From: Hymenobacter nivis
Lineage (GTDB): Bacteria > Bacteroidota > Bacteroidia > Cytophagales > Hymenobacteraceae
Length of the DNA stretch: 64,000 nt
Reading direction: 5' to 3'
Assembly (NCBI RefSeq): GCF_003149515.1
Contig: NZ_CP029145.1
Location: 1,240,001 to 1,304,000, forward strand
In this document: piece by piece, positions 25,569-35,295 of the stretch
Numbering within the stretch: position 1 is the stretch's first letter
How the letters are laid out: every line of letters begins with the position of its first letter
Program-made: the position numbers and the translations under genes
Notes under the pieces: model-generated
Told to the model about the DNA's origin: nothing
What the model saw: the letters and a program-made list of their open reading frames with translations, nothing else
Database searches by the model: none

Positions 25569-26510
25569 ATGAAAATTGCCCTGGACGCCATGGGCGGCGA
25601 TTTCGCCCCCCAGGCTGCCGTCGCGGGGGCGTTGCTGGCCGCCGAACGGCTCGCCGGCAAAGCCACCATCGTTTTAATTGGCCAGGAAGACGCGGTGCGG
25701 CCCTTGCTGCCCACCACCGGCTTCGCACCGGGCGCATTTGAGTTCGTGCCCGCCTCGCAAGTCATTGAGATGGGCGAGCACCCCACCAAGGCCTACCAGC
25801 AAAAGCAGGATTCCAGCATTGCCGTGGGCTACCGCCTACTGCACAGCGGCGAAGTCGAAGCGTTTTGCTCGGCCGGTAGTACGGGGGCTATGCTCGTGGG
25901 CGCCATGTTCACGGTGAAAACAGTGCCGGGCGTATTGCGGCCGGCCATCGCCAACTTCGTCCCCAAGCTCAACGGCGAGTTCGGCATCCTGCTCGACGTG
26001 GGAGCCAACGCCGAGTGCAAACCCGAAATGCTGGAGCAGTTTGGCGAGCTTGGCTCGCTTTACGCCCAGTATGTACTGGGCGTTGCCCACCCCCGAGTGG
26101 GCCTGATGAACCTCGGCGAGGAAGAAGGCAAGGGCACGGCCCTTACCCAGGCGGCCCACCAGCTGCTGAAAATAAACCCTCACATCGACTTCGTAGGCAA
26201 CCTCGAAGGCCGCGACCTGTTCAACGGCAAGGCCCATGTGGTAGTCTGCGACGGCTTCACAGGCAACATCCTGCTGAAGATGGCTGAGTCGGTGTACGAA
26301 ATCCTGGCCGAGAAAAACATGCACGACCCGTTCTTCGACCGCTTCAACTACGAGGCCATTGGGGGCTCGCCCATCCTGGGCATCAACGACAACGCCATCA
26401 TCGGCCACGGGCGCAGCACGCCCATGGCCGTTGGCAACATGCTGGTGCAGGGCTACAACATGGCCGCCTCCGGCATTGTCGACCAAATTAAAGCTACTTT
26501 TAAATCCTGA
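25569..26510 (+). CDS. plsX: Phosphate acyltransferase PlsX
   Basis: 313 aa from ATG 25569 (MKIALDAMGGDFAPQ). Converts acyl-ACP to acyl-phosphate for phospholipid synthesis. Family signatures: LDAMGGDFAPQAAVAG, AFCSAGSTGAMLVGA, LLDVGANAECKPEML, and FVGNLEGRDLFNG near the C-terminus. It sits in the normal order rpmF-plsX-fabH, though hairpins separate all three, so expression may be partly independent. Confidence 0.95.
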   Translation: MKIALDAMGGDFAPQAAVAGALLAAERLAGKATIVLIGQEDAVRPLLPTTGFAPGAFEFVPASQVIEMGEHPTKAYQQKQDSSIAVGYRLLHSGEVEAFCSAGSTGAMLVGAMFTVKTVPGVLRPAIANFVPKLNGEFGILLDVGANAECKPEMLEQFGELGSLYAQYVLGVAHPRVGLMNLGEEEGKGTALTQAAHQLLKINPHIDFVGNLEGRDLFNGKAHVVVCDGFTGNILLKMAESVYEILAEKNMHDPFFDRFNYEAIGGSPILGINDNAIIGHGRSTPMAVGNMLVQGYNMAASGIVDQIKATFKS

Positions 26511-26530
26511 CCGGGGGCCACGGCCCCCGG
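26511..26530. terminator. GC hairpin after plsX
   Basis: CCGGGGGCC / GGCCCCCGG stem directly at the plsX stop, no T-run; probably works with the next hairpin. Confidence 0.45.
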
Positions 26531-26533
26531 CTG

Positions 26534-26560
26534 AAAAATCCGGCTTCGGCCGGATTTTTT
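26534..26560 (+). terminator. Terminator after plsX
   Basis: AAAAATCCGGC, TTCG tetraloop, GCCGGATTTTTT; a strong bidirectional design. Confidence 0.88.
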
Positions 26561-26633
26561 GGTAATAAGCTGGTTAGGGCCCCGCCGGACGGGCTCGCCC
26601 CGGCCTTCGCCCTTGTTTCTCCCGCCCGGCCCC

Positions 26634-26641
26634 TACTTTTG
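26634..26641 (+). promoter_or_regulatory. -7 box TACTTTTG for fabH
   Basis: Exact TAnnTTTG ending five bases before ATG 26647, so the fabH transcript would be leaderless or nearly so. Confidence 0.55.
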
Positions 26642-26646
26642 CCCGT

Positions 26647-27639
26647 ATGAAGATTACCGCTGCCATTACCGGGATAGGTTCCTACGTACCCGATTACGTG
26701 CTGACTAACCAGGAACTCGAAAAAATGGTGGACACCACCGACGAGTGGATCACCACGCGCACGGGCATTAAGGAGCGGCGTATTTTGAAGGGCGACAACC
26801 AGGGCACCTCCGTGCTGGGCACCAAGGCCGTGCAACAGCTGCTGGAAAAAACTGGTACCCACCCCGACGAAATAGAACTACTAATTTGTGCCACTACCAC
26901 GCCCGATGTGCTGTTTCCGGCCACGGCCAACATCATTTCCAACGGGGTGGGCATTACCAAGGCGTTTAGCTACGACATGAACGCGGCCTGCTCGAGCTTT
27001 CTGTTTGCGCTGGCCACCGGGGCCCAGTTCATCCAGGCGGGCACCTACAAGAAAGTGATTGTGGTGGGGGCCGACAAAATGTCGTCCATCGTAGACTACA
27101 CCGACCGCGCCAACTGCATATTGTTTGGCGACGGGGCCGGGGCCGTGCTGCTCGAACCCAACACTGAAGGCTACGGCCTGCTCGACCAGGTGCTGCGCAC
27201 CGACGGCAGCGGCGAGGCCTACTTGCACCAGAAAGCCGGCGGCAGCCGCCGCCCGCCCACGCATGAAACCGTGGACCGGCGCGAGCACTACATTTACCAG
27301 GAAGGGGCCACCGTGTTCAAGTTTGCCGTGAAAAGCATGGCCGACGTGGCCGCCCAGGTGATGGAGCGCAACCACCTCGGCAACGACGACGTGGCCTGGC
27401 TAGTGCCTCACCAGGCCAATAAGCGCATCATCGACGCCACGGCCCACCGCATGGGTGTGGGCCCCGAGAAGATCATGCTCAACATTCAGCGCTACGGCAA
27501 CACCACCAACGGCACCATTCCGCTGTGCTTGGCCGACTACGAAAGCCAGCTGCGCCGCGGCGACAACCTCATCCTGGCCGCCTTCGGTGGCGGTTTCACC
27601 TGGGGCTCGGTGTACCTGAAGTGGGCGTATAACAGTTAA
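26647..27639 (+). CDS. fabH: Beta-ketoacyl-ACP synthase III
   Basis: 330 aa. Starts fatty acid synthesis by condensing an acyl-CoA with malonyl-ACP. Catalytic residues are visible: Cys115 in [12 protein letters not shown], His in [11 protein letters not shown] and Asn in [12 protein letters not shown]-terminal [20 protein letters not shown] and [10 protein letters not shown] are characteristic. In Bacteroidota FabH often prefers branched primers made from isobutyryl-CoA, which is notable given the IcmF mutase at 54060, but that link is inference. Confidence 0.96.
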   Translation: MKITAAITGIGSYVPDYVLTNQELEKMVDTTDEWITTRTGIKERRILKGDNQGTSVLGTKAVQQLLEKTGTHPDEIELLICATTTPDVLFPATANIISNGVGITKAFSYDMNAACSSFLFALATGAQFIQAGTYKKVIVVGADKMSSIVDYTDRANCILFGDGAGAVLLEPNTEGYGLLDQVLRTDGSGEAYLHQKAGGSRRPPTHETVDRREHYIYQEGATVFKFAVKSMADVAAQVMERNHLGNDDVAWLVPHQANKRIIDATAHRMGVGPEKIMLNIQRYGNTTNGTIPLCLADYESQLRRGDNLILAAFGGGFTWGSVYLKWAYNS

Positions 27640-27737
27640 TTATGAATTAAAAATTATGAATTATGAATCGCTGTTCCGGCGGTTCGTAATTCAATTTTCC
27701 AATTCATAATTTCTAATTCATAATTCAAAAATTAAAA
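27636..27737. repeat. AT-rich imperfect palindrome between fabH and efp
   Basis: Repeated AATTATGAATT-type words on the left (27640-27668) face TTCATAATTTCTAATTCATA on the right (27702-27724), around a GC-richer centre. Could serve as a terminator or a small interspersed repeat. Confidence 0.55.
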
Positions 27738-27740
27738 ATC

Positions 27741-28304
27741 ATGGCCAGTACCGCCGATTTTCGCAACGGGCTTGTGCTCAACTACAACGGGGAGTTGCAC
27801 GTCATCACCGAATTCCAGCATGTGAAGCCCGGCAAGGGCCCCGCATTTGTGCGCACCAAAATGCGCAACATTAAAACCGGCCGCGTGATTGACAACACCT
27901 TCAACGCCGGCGTGAAGGTGGAAACCGCCCGCGTGGAGCAGCGCCCGCACCAGTACCTGTTCAAGGACGACTACGGCTACACGTTCATGGACACCGACAC
28001 GTTTGAGCAGATTGTGCTGCCCGAGGCCATGCTGCCCTTCGCCGACCTGATGAAGGAAGGCCAGGCCTTGACCATCCTCATGCACGCCGAAACCGAGCTG
28101 CCCCTCACCGCCGAGCTGCCCACCACCGTAGAGCTAATGGTGACTTATACCGAGCCCGGCCTGCGCGGCGACACGGCTACCAACACGCTCAAGCCCGCCA
28201 TCATGGAAACCGGGGCCCGGGTACAGGTGCCGCTCTTCATCGATCAGGATACTAAAATTCGGGTTGACACCCGCACCTATACCTATGTCGAAAGAGTCAA
28301 GTAA
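27741..28304 (+). CDS. efp: Translation elongation factor P
   Basis: 187 aa. Relieves ribosome stalling at polyproline. Domain I holds the loop [14 protein letters not shown] whose Lys at the tip is the residue that can be modified; domains II/III end [12 protein letters not shown]. The 3' end overlaps the possible accB start at 28285, so efp and accB are probably one transcript. The Pro-rich hinge of AccB and other Pro-rich proteins in the window would be natural clients. Confidence 0.95.
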   Translation: MASTADFRNGLVLNYNGELHVITEFQHVKPGKGPAFVRTKMRNIKTGRVIDNTFNAGVKVETARVEQRPHQYLFKDDYGYTFMDTDTFEQIVLPEAMLPFADLMKEGQALTILMHAETELPLTAELPTTVELMVTYTEPGLRGDTATNTLKPAIMETGARVQVPLFIDQDTKIRVDTRTYTYVERVK

Positions 28305-28332
28305 AGACCCATCGCCCAAAAAGGAACCCCCC

Positions 28333-28779
28333 ATGAAAGCCAAAGAACTACAGGAATTACTCGATTTCATTGCCAAGTCGGGCCTGAACAAGGTAAACAT
28401 CGAAACCGACGAGTTCAAGATTTCGGTGCAGCGCGACCCCACCACCAAACAGGTGGTGAGCATGGCCGCCCCGGCGCCGGCTGCTACTGCTCCGGCCGGG
28501 GCTGCGCCGGCCCCAGCGGCGGCCCCCGCAGCCCCGGCCGCCAGCCAAACGGCCCTGAAGGCCCCCATGATTGGCACATTCTACCGCAGCAACGGGCCCG
28601 ATTCACCGGCCTTCGTGCAGGTGGGCGACGTGGTGGAAAAAGGCCAGGTGATTTGCATCATCGAGGCCATGAAGCTATTCAACGAGATTGAGGCCGAGCA
28701 GAGCGGCCGCATCGTGAAGGCGCTGGTGGAAAACGCCACCCCGGTGGAGTACGACCAGCCGCTGTTCCTGATTGAGTAG
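28333..28779 (+). CDS. accB: Biotin carboxyl carrier protein of acetyl-CoA carboxylase
   Basis: 148 aa from ATG 28333, which has AAAAAGGAA just upstream; ATG 28285 (overlapping efp by 20 bases) would give 164 aa. Carries biotin between the carboxylase and transferase sites. Features: N-terminal [17 protein letters not shown], a Pro/Ala hinge (about 40-75), and the biotinyl domain with the target Lys in EAMKLFNEI. accC follows after a dispersed palindrome of about 115 bases. Confidence 0.93.
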   Translation: MKAKELQELLDFIAKSGLNKVNIETDEFKISVQRDPTTKQVVSMAAPAPAATAPAGAAPAPAAAPAAPAASQTALKAPMIGTFYRSNGPDSPAFVQVGDVVEKGQVICIIEAMKLFNEIEAEQSGRIVKALVENATPVEYDQPLFLIE

Positions 28780-28794
28780 GTGCTGTCTTTATTA

Positions 28795-28908
28795 TGTCAT
28801 CCTGCGTGCAGCGAAGGACCTGGGGACTTTTGAACGTTTTGCAGTAATTAAAAAAATACCGCTAAACGTTCTGCCCTGCTAAGGTCCTTTGCTGCGCGCA
28901 GGATGACA
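28795..28908. repeat. Dispersed palindrome between accB and accC
   Basis: Arms TGTCATCCTGCGTGCAGC and GCTGCGCGCAGGATGACA with AAGGACC/GGTCCTT inside and an AT-rich centre. Same design as the other GTCAT-ended palindromes; it sits inside an operon here. Confidence 0.8.
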
Positions 28909-28946
28909 GTTTTTTTCACCCATCCTCCCGAATTTTCCAACAACCC

Positions 28947-30290
28947 ATGTTCAAGAAAATCCTCATTGCCAACCGGGGCGAAATTGCCTTGCGCATCATC
29001 CGCACCTGCAAGGAAATGGGCATCAAAACGGTGGCCGTGTACTCGACCGCCGACAAGGAAAGCCTGCACGTGAAGTTTGCCGACGAGGCGGTATGCATCG
29101 GGCCCCCAGCCTCGGCGCTCTCGTACCTGAGCATGCCGAATTTGATTGCGGCGGCCGAAATCACCAACGCCGACGCCATTCACCCGGGCTACGGCTTTTT
29201 GAGCGAAAACGCAGAATTCTCGCGCATCTGCCAGGAAAACGGCATCAAGTTCATCGGGGCCTCGCCCGAGATGATCAACCAGATGGGCGATAAGGCCACC
29301 GCCAAGGCCACGATGATCAAGGCCGGCGTGCCGTGCATTCCGGGCTCGGTGGGCCTGCTCGACTCGGTGGAGCAGGGGAAGAAAATTGCGGCTAAAATCA
29401 AGTACCCCGTTATCCTCAAGGCCACGGCCGGCGGCGGCGGGCGCGGCATGCGCATCATCCACGGCGACGACGAGTTCCAGAAAGCCTGGGACGACGCCCG
29501 CACCGAGTCGAAGGCCGCCTTTGGCAACGACGGCATGTACCTGGAGAAGTACGTGGTGGAGCCCCACCACATTGAGGTGCAGCTCGTGGGCGACCAGTTT
29601 GGCCACGTATGCCACCTCTCGGAGCGCGACTGCTCCATCCAGCGCCGCCACCAGAAGCTGGTGGAGGAGGCCCCCTCGCCGTTTATGACCGACGAGCTGC
29701 GCGAGAAAATGGGCGCGGCGGCCATCGCCGGGGCCGCGGCCATTGGCTACGAGGGCGTGGGCACGATTGAGTTTCTGGTGGATAAAAACCGGGATTTCTA
29801 CTTCATGGAAATGAACACCCGCATCCAGGTGGAGCACCCGGTAACGGAGGAAATCATCAACTACGACCTGATTAAGGAGCAAATCAAGGTAGCGGCGGGC
29901 ATCCCGATTTCAGGCAAAAACTACTACCCCAAGATGCACGCCATGGAGTGCCGCATCAACGCCGAGGATCCGCGCAACAACTTCCGGCCGGCCCCGGGCC
30001 GCATCACCACGCTGCACATCCCCGGCGGCCACGGCGTGCGCGTGGACACGCACGTGTACGCGGGCTACCAGATTCCGCCCAACTACGACTCGATGATTGC
30101 CAAGCTCATTACCGTGGCCCAAACCCGCGAGGAGTGCATCGTGAAAATGAAGCGGGCCCTGAGCGAGTTCGTGGTGGAAGGCGTGAAAACGACCATTCCC
30201 TTCCACCTCGCCCTGATGGACAACGAGCAATTCAAGGAAGGCCATTTCACGACGGCCTTTCTGGAGACGTTTGATTTCTCGACGGTGTAG
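28947..30290 (+). CDS. accC: Biotin carboxylase subunit of acetyl-CoA carboxylase
   Basis: 447 aa, full length. ATP-dependent carboxylation of the biotin on Acc[21 protein letters not shown] is the invariant start; the ATP-grasp glycine loop is [14 protein letters not shown]; catalytic and metal residues lie in [18 protein letters not shown]. It ends with a C-terminal biotin-carboxylase domain and is followed by a strong terminator. Confidence 0.96.
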   Translation: MFKKILIANRGEIALRIIRTCKEMGIKTVAVYSTADKESLHVKFADEAVCIGPPASALSYLSMPNLIAAAEITNADAIHPGYGFLSENAEFSRICQENGIKFIGASPEMINQMGDKATAKATMIKAGVPCIPGSVGLLDSVEQGKKIAAKIKYPVILKATAGGGGRGMRIIHGDDEFQKAWDDARTESKAAFGNDGMYLEKYVVEPHHIEVQLVGDQFGHVCHLSERDCSIQRRHQKLVEEAPSPFMTDELREKMGAAAIAGAAAIGYEGVGTIEFLVDKNRDFYFMEMNTRIQVEHPVTEEIINYDLIKEQIKVAAGIPISGKNYYPKMHAMECRINAEDPRNNFRPAPGRITTLHIPGGHGVRVDTHVYAGYQIPPNYDSMIAKLITVAQTREECIVKMKRALSEFVVEGVKTTIPFHLALMDNEQFKEGHFTTAFLETFDFSTV

Positions 30291-30315
30291 CCACTACCTC
30301 GTTTCAGTTTGTTAG

Positions 30316-30347
30316 AAGCGTGCCCGATGCTATCGGGCACGCTTTTT
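30316..30347 (+). terminator. Terminator after accC
   Basis: AAGCGTGCCCGAT, loop GCT, ATCGGGCACGCTT, then TTTT. Confidence 0.9.
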
Positions 30348-30494
30348 TGTGGCTTACTAAATTGATTTTCAGTGAGATTGTTCGATAATTCCACACAAAC
30401 GTTTGCGCTGAAATCCATAGGCGCGCTACCTTGCGCCAAACTTACCAGATGCCCCCCACGGAGGTATCGGCTTGCCTTACTACGCTGCGCATTT

Positions 30495-33000
30495 ATGTTT
30501 TTAAAGATTGCTGCTTTGCTGACCGCTGCCCTGCTGGCGCTGGCCCTCCCCCAACCGACTGCGGCCCAAACCCCGCACACTGGCGACGTGTTCGTGGACA
30601 AAGCCGGGGTACTGCGCTGGGCGAAGGGCAAGCAGGAAGTGGCTCTGTTTGGGGTAAACTACACCGCGCCGTTTGCCTACTCCTACAGGGCCCTGGGCAA
30701 GCTGGGCGTAGACCGCGAGCAGGCCATCCGGCAGGACGTGTACCACTTGGCGCGGCTGGGCGTGGACGCCTTTCGCATCCACGTATGGGACGTGGAAATC
30801 AGCGACACGCTTGGCAACCTAAAGGAGAACGACCACCTGTGGCTGCTCGACTACCTGGTGGACCAGCTGGAGCGGCGCGGCATCAAAATCATTCTCACCC
30901 CGATTGCCTACTGGAATAACGGCTACCCGGAGAGGGACACCGGCACGGGCTTTTCGAGCATTTACGGCAAAGGCGAGGCCTACACCAACCCGCGCGCTGT
31001 GGCGGCCCAGGAGCGCTACCTCACGCAGTTCCTAAACCACCGCAATCCTTACACCAAGCAGCTGATCCGGCAAGACCCGGGCATCCTCGCCTTCGAGGTG
31101 TGCAACGAGCCGCACTACCACCTGCCCGAGGGCCCCGTGACGGCCTTTGCCGACCGCATGACCGGGGCCATCCGGGCTACGGGCTGCCGCAAGCCGGTGT
31201 TCTATAACATCGCCGAGAGCCCGCAGGTGCACAACGCCATTCTGAACGCGAAAGTGGACGGGTTGACCTTCCAGTGGTACCCCGAGGGGCTGGTGGGCGG
31301 GCATACGCTGCGCGGCAACTTCCTGCCCTATGTAGACCGCTACCCGATTCCCTACGCCAACGACCCGCGCTTCAAAAGCAAGACCAAGATGGCGTATGAG
31401 TTCGAATCGGCCGACGTGGTGCAGCCGGTGATGTACCCGTTCATGGCCCGCAGCTTCCGTACGGCGGGCTTGCAGTGGGCCACGATGTTTGCCTACGACC
31501 CGCTGGCCCTGGCCTACGCTAACACCGAGTACCAGACCCACTACCTGAACCTGGCCTACACGCCGGCCAAGGCCATCAGCCTGCTCATCGCCGGCGAAGC
31601 GTTCCGGCGCGTGAAGCGGGAGCAAGCATTCCCAGGCTACCCGGCCGACTCGACGTTCGGGGCGTTTCGGGTGAGCTACCGCGAACAGCTGAGCGAGATG
31701 AACGCGCCCGAGGCCTTTTACTACACCGGCAGCACGGCCACGCGGCCGGTGGCCCCCGCCCAGCTGCGGCACGTGGCGGGCACGAGCTCGTCGGCGGTGG
31801 TGCGCTACGGGGGCACGGGGGCCTACTTCCTCGACCGGTTGGCCCCCGGCGTGTGGCGGCTGGAGGTGCTGCCCGACGCCGTGCCCATCCGCGACCCGTT
31901 TGCCAAAACCTCGCTAACGCAGCCCGTGACGCAAATTTTGTGGAACGACCAGCCGTTGCAACTTGCCCTGCCCGGCCTGGGCGACAACTACACGTTGCGC
32001 GGTATTAACGAAGGCAATACGGCCCAAGCCACCGCCACCGGGGGCCGCGCCACCGTACGCCCCGGCGTATACGTGGTGGCCACCACGGGGCAAAATACCG
32101 CCGCTTACGGAGCCCAAACGCCATTTGGCACCGGCCAGCTGGGCGAGTACGCGGCCCCCGCCCCCACCGACCTGGGGCCCCAGGTGCGGCATACGCCCCC
32201 GGCCCAGGCCGAGGCCGGCCAGCCGCTGCGCCTCGAAGCCACCCTCACCGGCGTAGGGCCCCAGGACAGTGTACTGCTCGTGGCCCAGCACTACTACGGC
32301 CGTACCCAAACGCTGCCGGCGGCACTACGGGCAGGCGCGCACGTTCCCCGGTAATTTTGCGGGCCAGCCCGGCGACTGGGACTACGCCCACCCCGAGCAC
32401 TGGGAAGTGCCCGTGGTGGCCGCCGGGGCATCGCTCCCACTGTTCAGCGCCGGGATTGATAAAGACCTGACGGAGGCCCATGGCGTGGGCGAAGATGCCT
32501 GGACCGACTACGTGACCACGCCCGCTGGGGCCCTGGCGCTATGCCTAGTGCAGGGTCCGGCCTCGGCCAAAAACCCCGCCCCGACCGCGGGGGCCCCGGT
32601 GGCAGCCCTGCGCGCCTACTTCGGCGACCGGCTAGCCAGCCGGTCGGCCGCCGAGCTGGCAGGCTTCCGCACGGTGGTAGTGCGGGTGCGGCCCGGCGCG
32701 GGCGCGGGGGCCCTGCGCCTCAGCCTGGCCACGCGCGACGCAGTGGCCTACACCGCCGAGGTACCCGTGAGCGGTGCCGACTGGCAGGAAGTGCGCGTGC
32801 CGCTGGCGGCGTTCCGGCCGGCGCCGCTGCTGCTGGTGCCGCGCCCCTACCCAAGCTTTTTGCCGCTCACCCACCCCGCCCCCAAGGCCCCGGGGCCCCT
32901 AAAGCTGGCCGACGCCGAGGTGCTGCAAGTCGTATTGGGCGCCGCCCCGGCCGGCCCCGCCCCGCTGACGGTGGACCTTGAATCGGTTTCGCTGCAGTAG
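30495..33000 (+). pseudogene. Secreted GH5-like glycoside hydrolase, frameshifted
   Basis: From ATG 30495 with signal peptide MFLKIAALLTAALLALALP. The first frame gives a TIM-barrel glycosidase: DAFRIHVWDVE, acid/base Glu in FEVCNEPHYH and probable nucleophile in KMAYEFESAD, resembling GH5-type mannanases or glucanases. It stops at TAA 32352-32354 (AGAHVPR). From about 32335 the +1 frame continues without a break as RTFPGNFAGQPGDWDYAHP to TAG 33000 and holds a beta-sandwich resembling CBM11-type modules. One base lost or gained between about 32320 and 32345 explains this; it may be a true mutation or a sequencing error. The catalytic domain itself is intact. Confidence 0.82.
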
Positions 33001-33032
33001 GTTCTAGCCTCAGGAATTCTCACCAAATAATT

Positions 33033-33143
33033 ACAGGCCGCCATGCTTAATCTGGCGTCCGCTTGTCGAAGCATCTCTCCCGCTAAGTAAATAATTACTG
33101 CCGCGGGAGAAATGCTTTGGCTGCGCTCAGCATGACGACCTGT
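33033..33143. repeat. Dispersed palindrome before the galactanase gene
   Basis: ACAGGCCGCCATGCT and AGCATGACGACCTGT ends, with CGAAGCATCTCTCCCGC / GCGGGAGAAATGCTTTGG inside and an AT-rich centre. Same family as those at 14.8 and 59.0 kb. Confidence 0.75.
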
Positions 33144-33203
33144 AAATCTTACAAATGATTTTAGGATTTAATATTTTGGCTTTCAAGCTCTAATCTTTTT
33201 TTC

Positions 33204-34955
33204 ATGAGAATTTTTACTCGTTTGCTGGCGCTGGGGGCCCTGGCGTGGGGCCTGGCGGGCCCCGCCGCGGCCCAAATCGCGGCCTTCGCCAAGGGAGCCG
33301 ACGTGAGCTGGGTGACCCAGATGGAGGCTTCCAACTACCAGTTTTACAACGCCGCAGGCACACCGCAGGACCTCTTCCAACTGCTGCGCGACGGCTACAA
33401 TATGAACACCATCCGGCTGCGGGTGTGGGTGAACCCCGCCGGCGGCTGGAGCGGCAAGGCCGACGTGCTGGCCAAGTCCCTCCGGGCCCACGCCCTGGGC
33501 CAGCGCCTACTGATTGACTTCCACTACAGCGACGACTTCGCCGACCCTGGCAAGCAAACCAAGCCCGCCGCCTGGCAAGCCTACACTGTGGCCCAGCTGA
33601 AACAGGCCGTGTACGACCATACCACGGACGTACTTAATACGCTGAAAGCAAACAATACCACACCCGAGTGGGTGCAGGTGGGCAACGAAACCAGCGACGG
33701 TATGCTATGGCCCGAAGGCAAAATCTCGACCGGCGGCGGGGCCAACTTCGCGCAATTTGTGGAGCAGGGCTACCAGGCCGTGAAGGCTGCCAGCCCCACC
33801 ACCAAGGTGATTATACACGTGGCCAGCAGCGAAAATGTGGCCGTCGCGCACTACGTCTACGACGTGCTGCAAGCCAACGGCGCGCACTGGGACGTGTCGG
33901 GCCTATCGCTCTACCCCACCCTGTCGGACTGGCCCAGCTACACCACCCGGTGCCTGGCCACGATGAATGACTTAGTGGCTCGCTACGGCGGCAAGGAAGT
34001 GATGGTGGTGGAAACCGGCCTGCCCGCCGCCTACCCCATCGTGACCCAGCAAATGGTGCTCGACCTCATCGCCAAAACCAAGTCGGTGGCCAACAACAAG
34101 GGTCTGGGCGTACTGTACTGGGAGCCCCAGGCCTATAACTGGATGGGCTACACCCTGGGCGCCTGGGCCCTCAACGGCCGCCCCACGGCGGCCCTGGAAG
34201 CCTTCCGCGACGTGCCACCGACGGCCGGCCTCGTGTACAACCCGGGGTTCGAATTCACCGGCGGCACGGCTACGCCCCTGGGCTGGAGCACGGCCTCGGC
34301 AACCGATGCCGACGCCGATTTCACCGAGGAAGGCACCGTGCACGGCGGCCAGCTGCGCCTCACCCACTATAAGGCCACGACCTACCGCGTACGCACCTAC
34401 CAGATAATCAATAACTTGCCTAACGGTACCTACACCCTCAGCGGCTGGGTGACGAGCGGCGGCGGCCAGAATTCGTGCCAGCTCTACGCCAATGGCTTCG
34501 GGGGCCCCGAGCAGGCCGTGGCCGTACCCACCAGTGCCAGCTTCACCCAAATCCAGGTACCCGGCATCGTAGTGACGAATGGACAGTGCGAAATCGGCCT
34601 GCGCACCGACGCCAACGCCGGCAACTATTGCAGCCTCGACGACGTGGCCTTCGCGCCCGCGCAGGCGCTGGCTACGGCGGCCAGTAGCCCCGCCGCCGCG
34701 GCCGTGCAGTTGTACCCCAACCCCGCCGCGGGCACCTTCACCCTGGCGTTCGGCCTGAGCCAACCCGGCCCAGTACGCGCCACATTGCTCACCCTCACCG
34801 GCCAGGTGGTGCGCGTGCTAAGCGACGACGCCCAAGTATCCGCCGGCCCGCACGTGCTGGCGCTGGGTACCGGGGCCCCACTACCGGCCGGGGCCTACCT
34901 GGTGCGCCTGACCTGCGGCGACCAGGTAATTGTACGCAAGCTGTTGATTAAGTAG
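33204..34955 (+). CDS. GH53 arabinogalactan endo-beta-1,4-galactanase with T9SS sorting domain
   Basis: 583 aa. Signal peptide MRIFTRLLALGALAWGLAGP. The GH53 barrel (about 25-345) shows FAKGADVSWVTQME, MNTIRLRVWVNP, LLIDFHYSDDFADPGKQ, acid/base Glu in WVQVGNETSDGMLWPEG and nucleophile Glu in VMVVETGLP. A carbohydrate-binding-like beta domain follows (about 350-490), then a Por-type sorting domain (VQLYPNPAAGTFTL to QVIVRKLLIK) that directs export by T9SS. It cuts beta-1,4-galactan side chains of pectin. The susCD genes 2 kb downstream could import the products. Confidence 0.93.
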   Translation: MRIFTRLLALGALAWGLAGPAAAQIAAFAKGADVSWVTQMEASNYQFYNAAGTPQDLFQLLRDGYNMNTIRLRVWVNPAGGWSGKADVLAKSLRAHALGQRLLIDFHYSDDFADPGKQTKPAAWQAYTVAQLKQAVYDHTTDVLNTLKANNTTPEWVQVGNETSDGMLWPEGKISTGGGANFAQFVEQGYQAVKAASPTTKVIIHVASSENVAVAHYVYDVLQANGAHWDVSGLSLYPTLSDWPSYTTRCLATMNDLVARYGGKEVMVVETGLPAAYPIVTQQMVLDLIAKTKSVANNKGLGVLYWEPQAYNWMGYTLGAWALNGRPTAALEAFRDVPPTAGLVYNPGFEFTGGTATPLGWSTASATDADADFTEEGTVHGGQLRLTHYKATTYRVRTYQIINNLPNGTYTLSGWVTSGGGQNSCQLYANGFGGPEQAVAVPTSASFTQIQVPGIVVTNGQCEIGLRTDANAGNYCSLDDVAFAPAQALATAASSPAAAAVQLYPNPAAGTFTLAFGLSQPGPVRATLLTLTGQVVRVLSDDAQVSAGPHVLALGTGAPLPAGAYLVRLTCGDQVIVRKLLIK

Positions 34956-34957
34956 CT

Positions 34958-35053
34958 GATGTTACGCAGCACCTGCAGCTATCTACTGGAAAGGGTATTT
35001 GTATGGACTGCAAAAGCCTGTTTCCAGTAAGCTGACGAAAGGACTGCGTAACA
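34958..35053. repeat. Nested palindrome ending TGATGTTACGCAG
   Basis: Outer arms TGATGTTACGCAG and CTGCGTAACATCA; inner arms ACTGGAAA and TTTCCAGT. Lies at the galactanase stop codon and abuts the next palindrome. Confidence 0.75.
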
Positions 35054-35056
35054 TCA

Positions 35057-35192
35057 GTATACTCGTCACGAAGTAGGGTGCGGGGCTTGTTCCCGCCCGT
35101 CGTGGAACGAAAGCCGACTGAACCGTTCAAGGACGGGCGGGGACAAGCCCCGCACCCTACTTCGTTTTCGCATTCCACTTCGTGAGTAGTAT
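35057..35192. repeat. Long REP/BIME-like palindrome, copy A
   Basis: Outer ends ACTCGTCACGAAGTAGGGTG and its near-complement in ACTTCGTGAGTAGTAT, with inner arms GCGGGGCTTGTTCCCGCCCG / CGGGCGGGGACAAGCCCCGC and a centre GAACGAAAGCCGACTGAACC. Almost identical in design to 48374-48508 and sharing its core with the arrays around the RAYT gene at 3.2-4.0 kb. Confidence 0.88.
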
Positions 35193-35220
35193 AAGTAGGT
35201 GTGCAAAAGCAACCTTTATG

Positions 35221-35295
35221 CTAACGTTTAGGGCCCCACGCAAAGGAGCGCGCCACTGCTGGCGCGCTCCTTTGCGTGGGGCCCCTAAACGTTAG
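35221..35295. repeat. 75-nt near-perfect hairpin
   Basis: Arms of 35 and 36 bases starting CTAACGTTTAGGG and ending CCCTAAACGTTAG, four-base loop CTGC, one G bulge the only mismatch. The right arm includes the stop codon of the minus-strand esterase gene. No T-run, so an extreme convergent terminator or an inserted palindrome. Confidence 0.88.
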
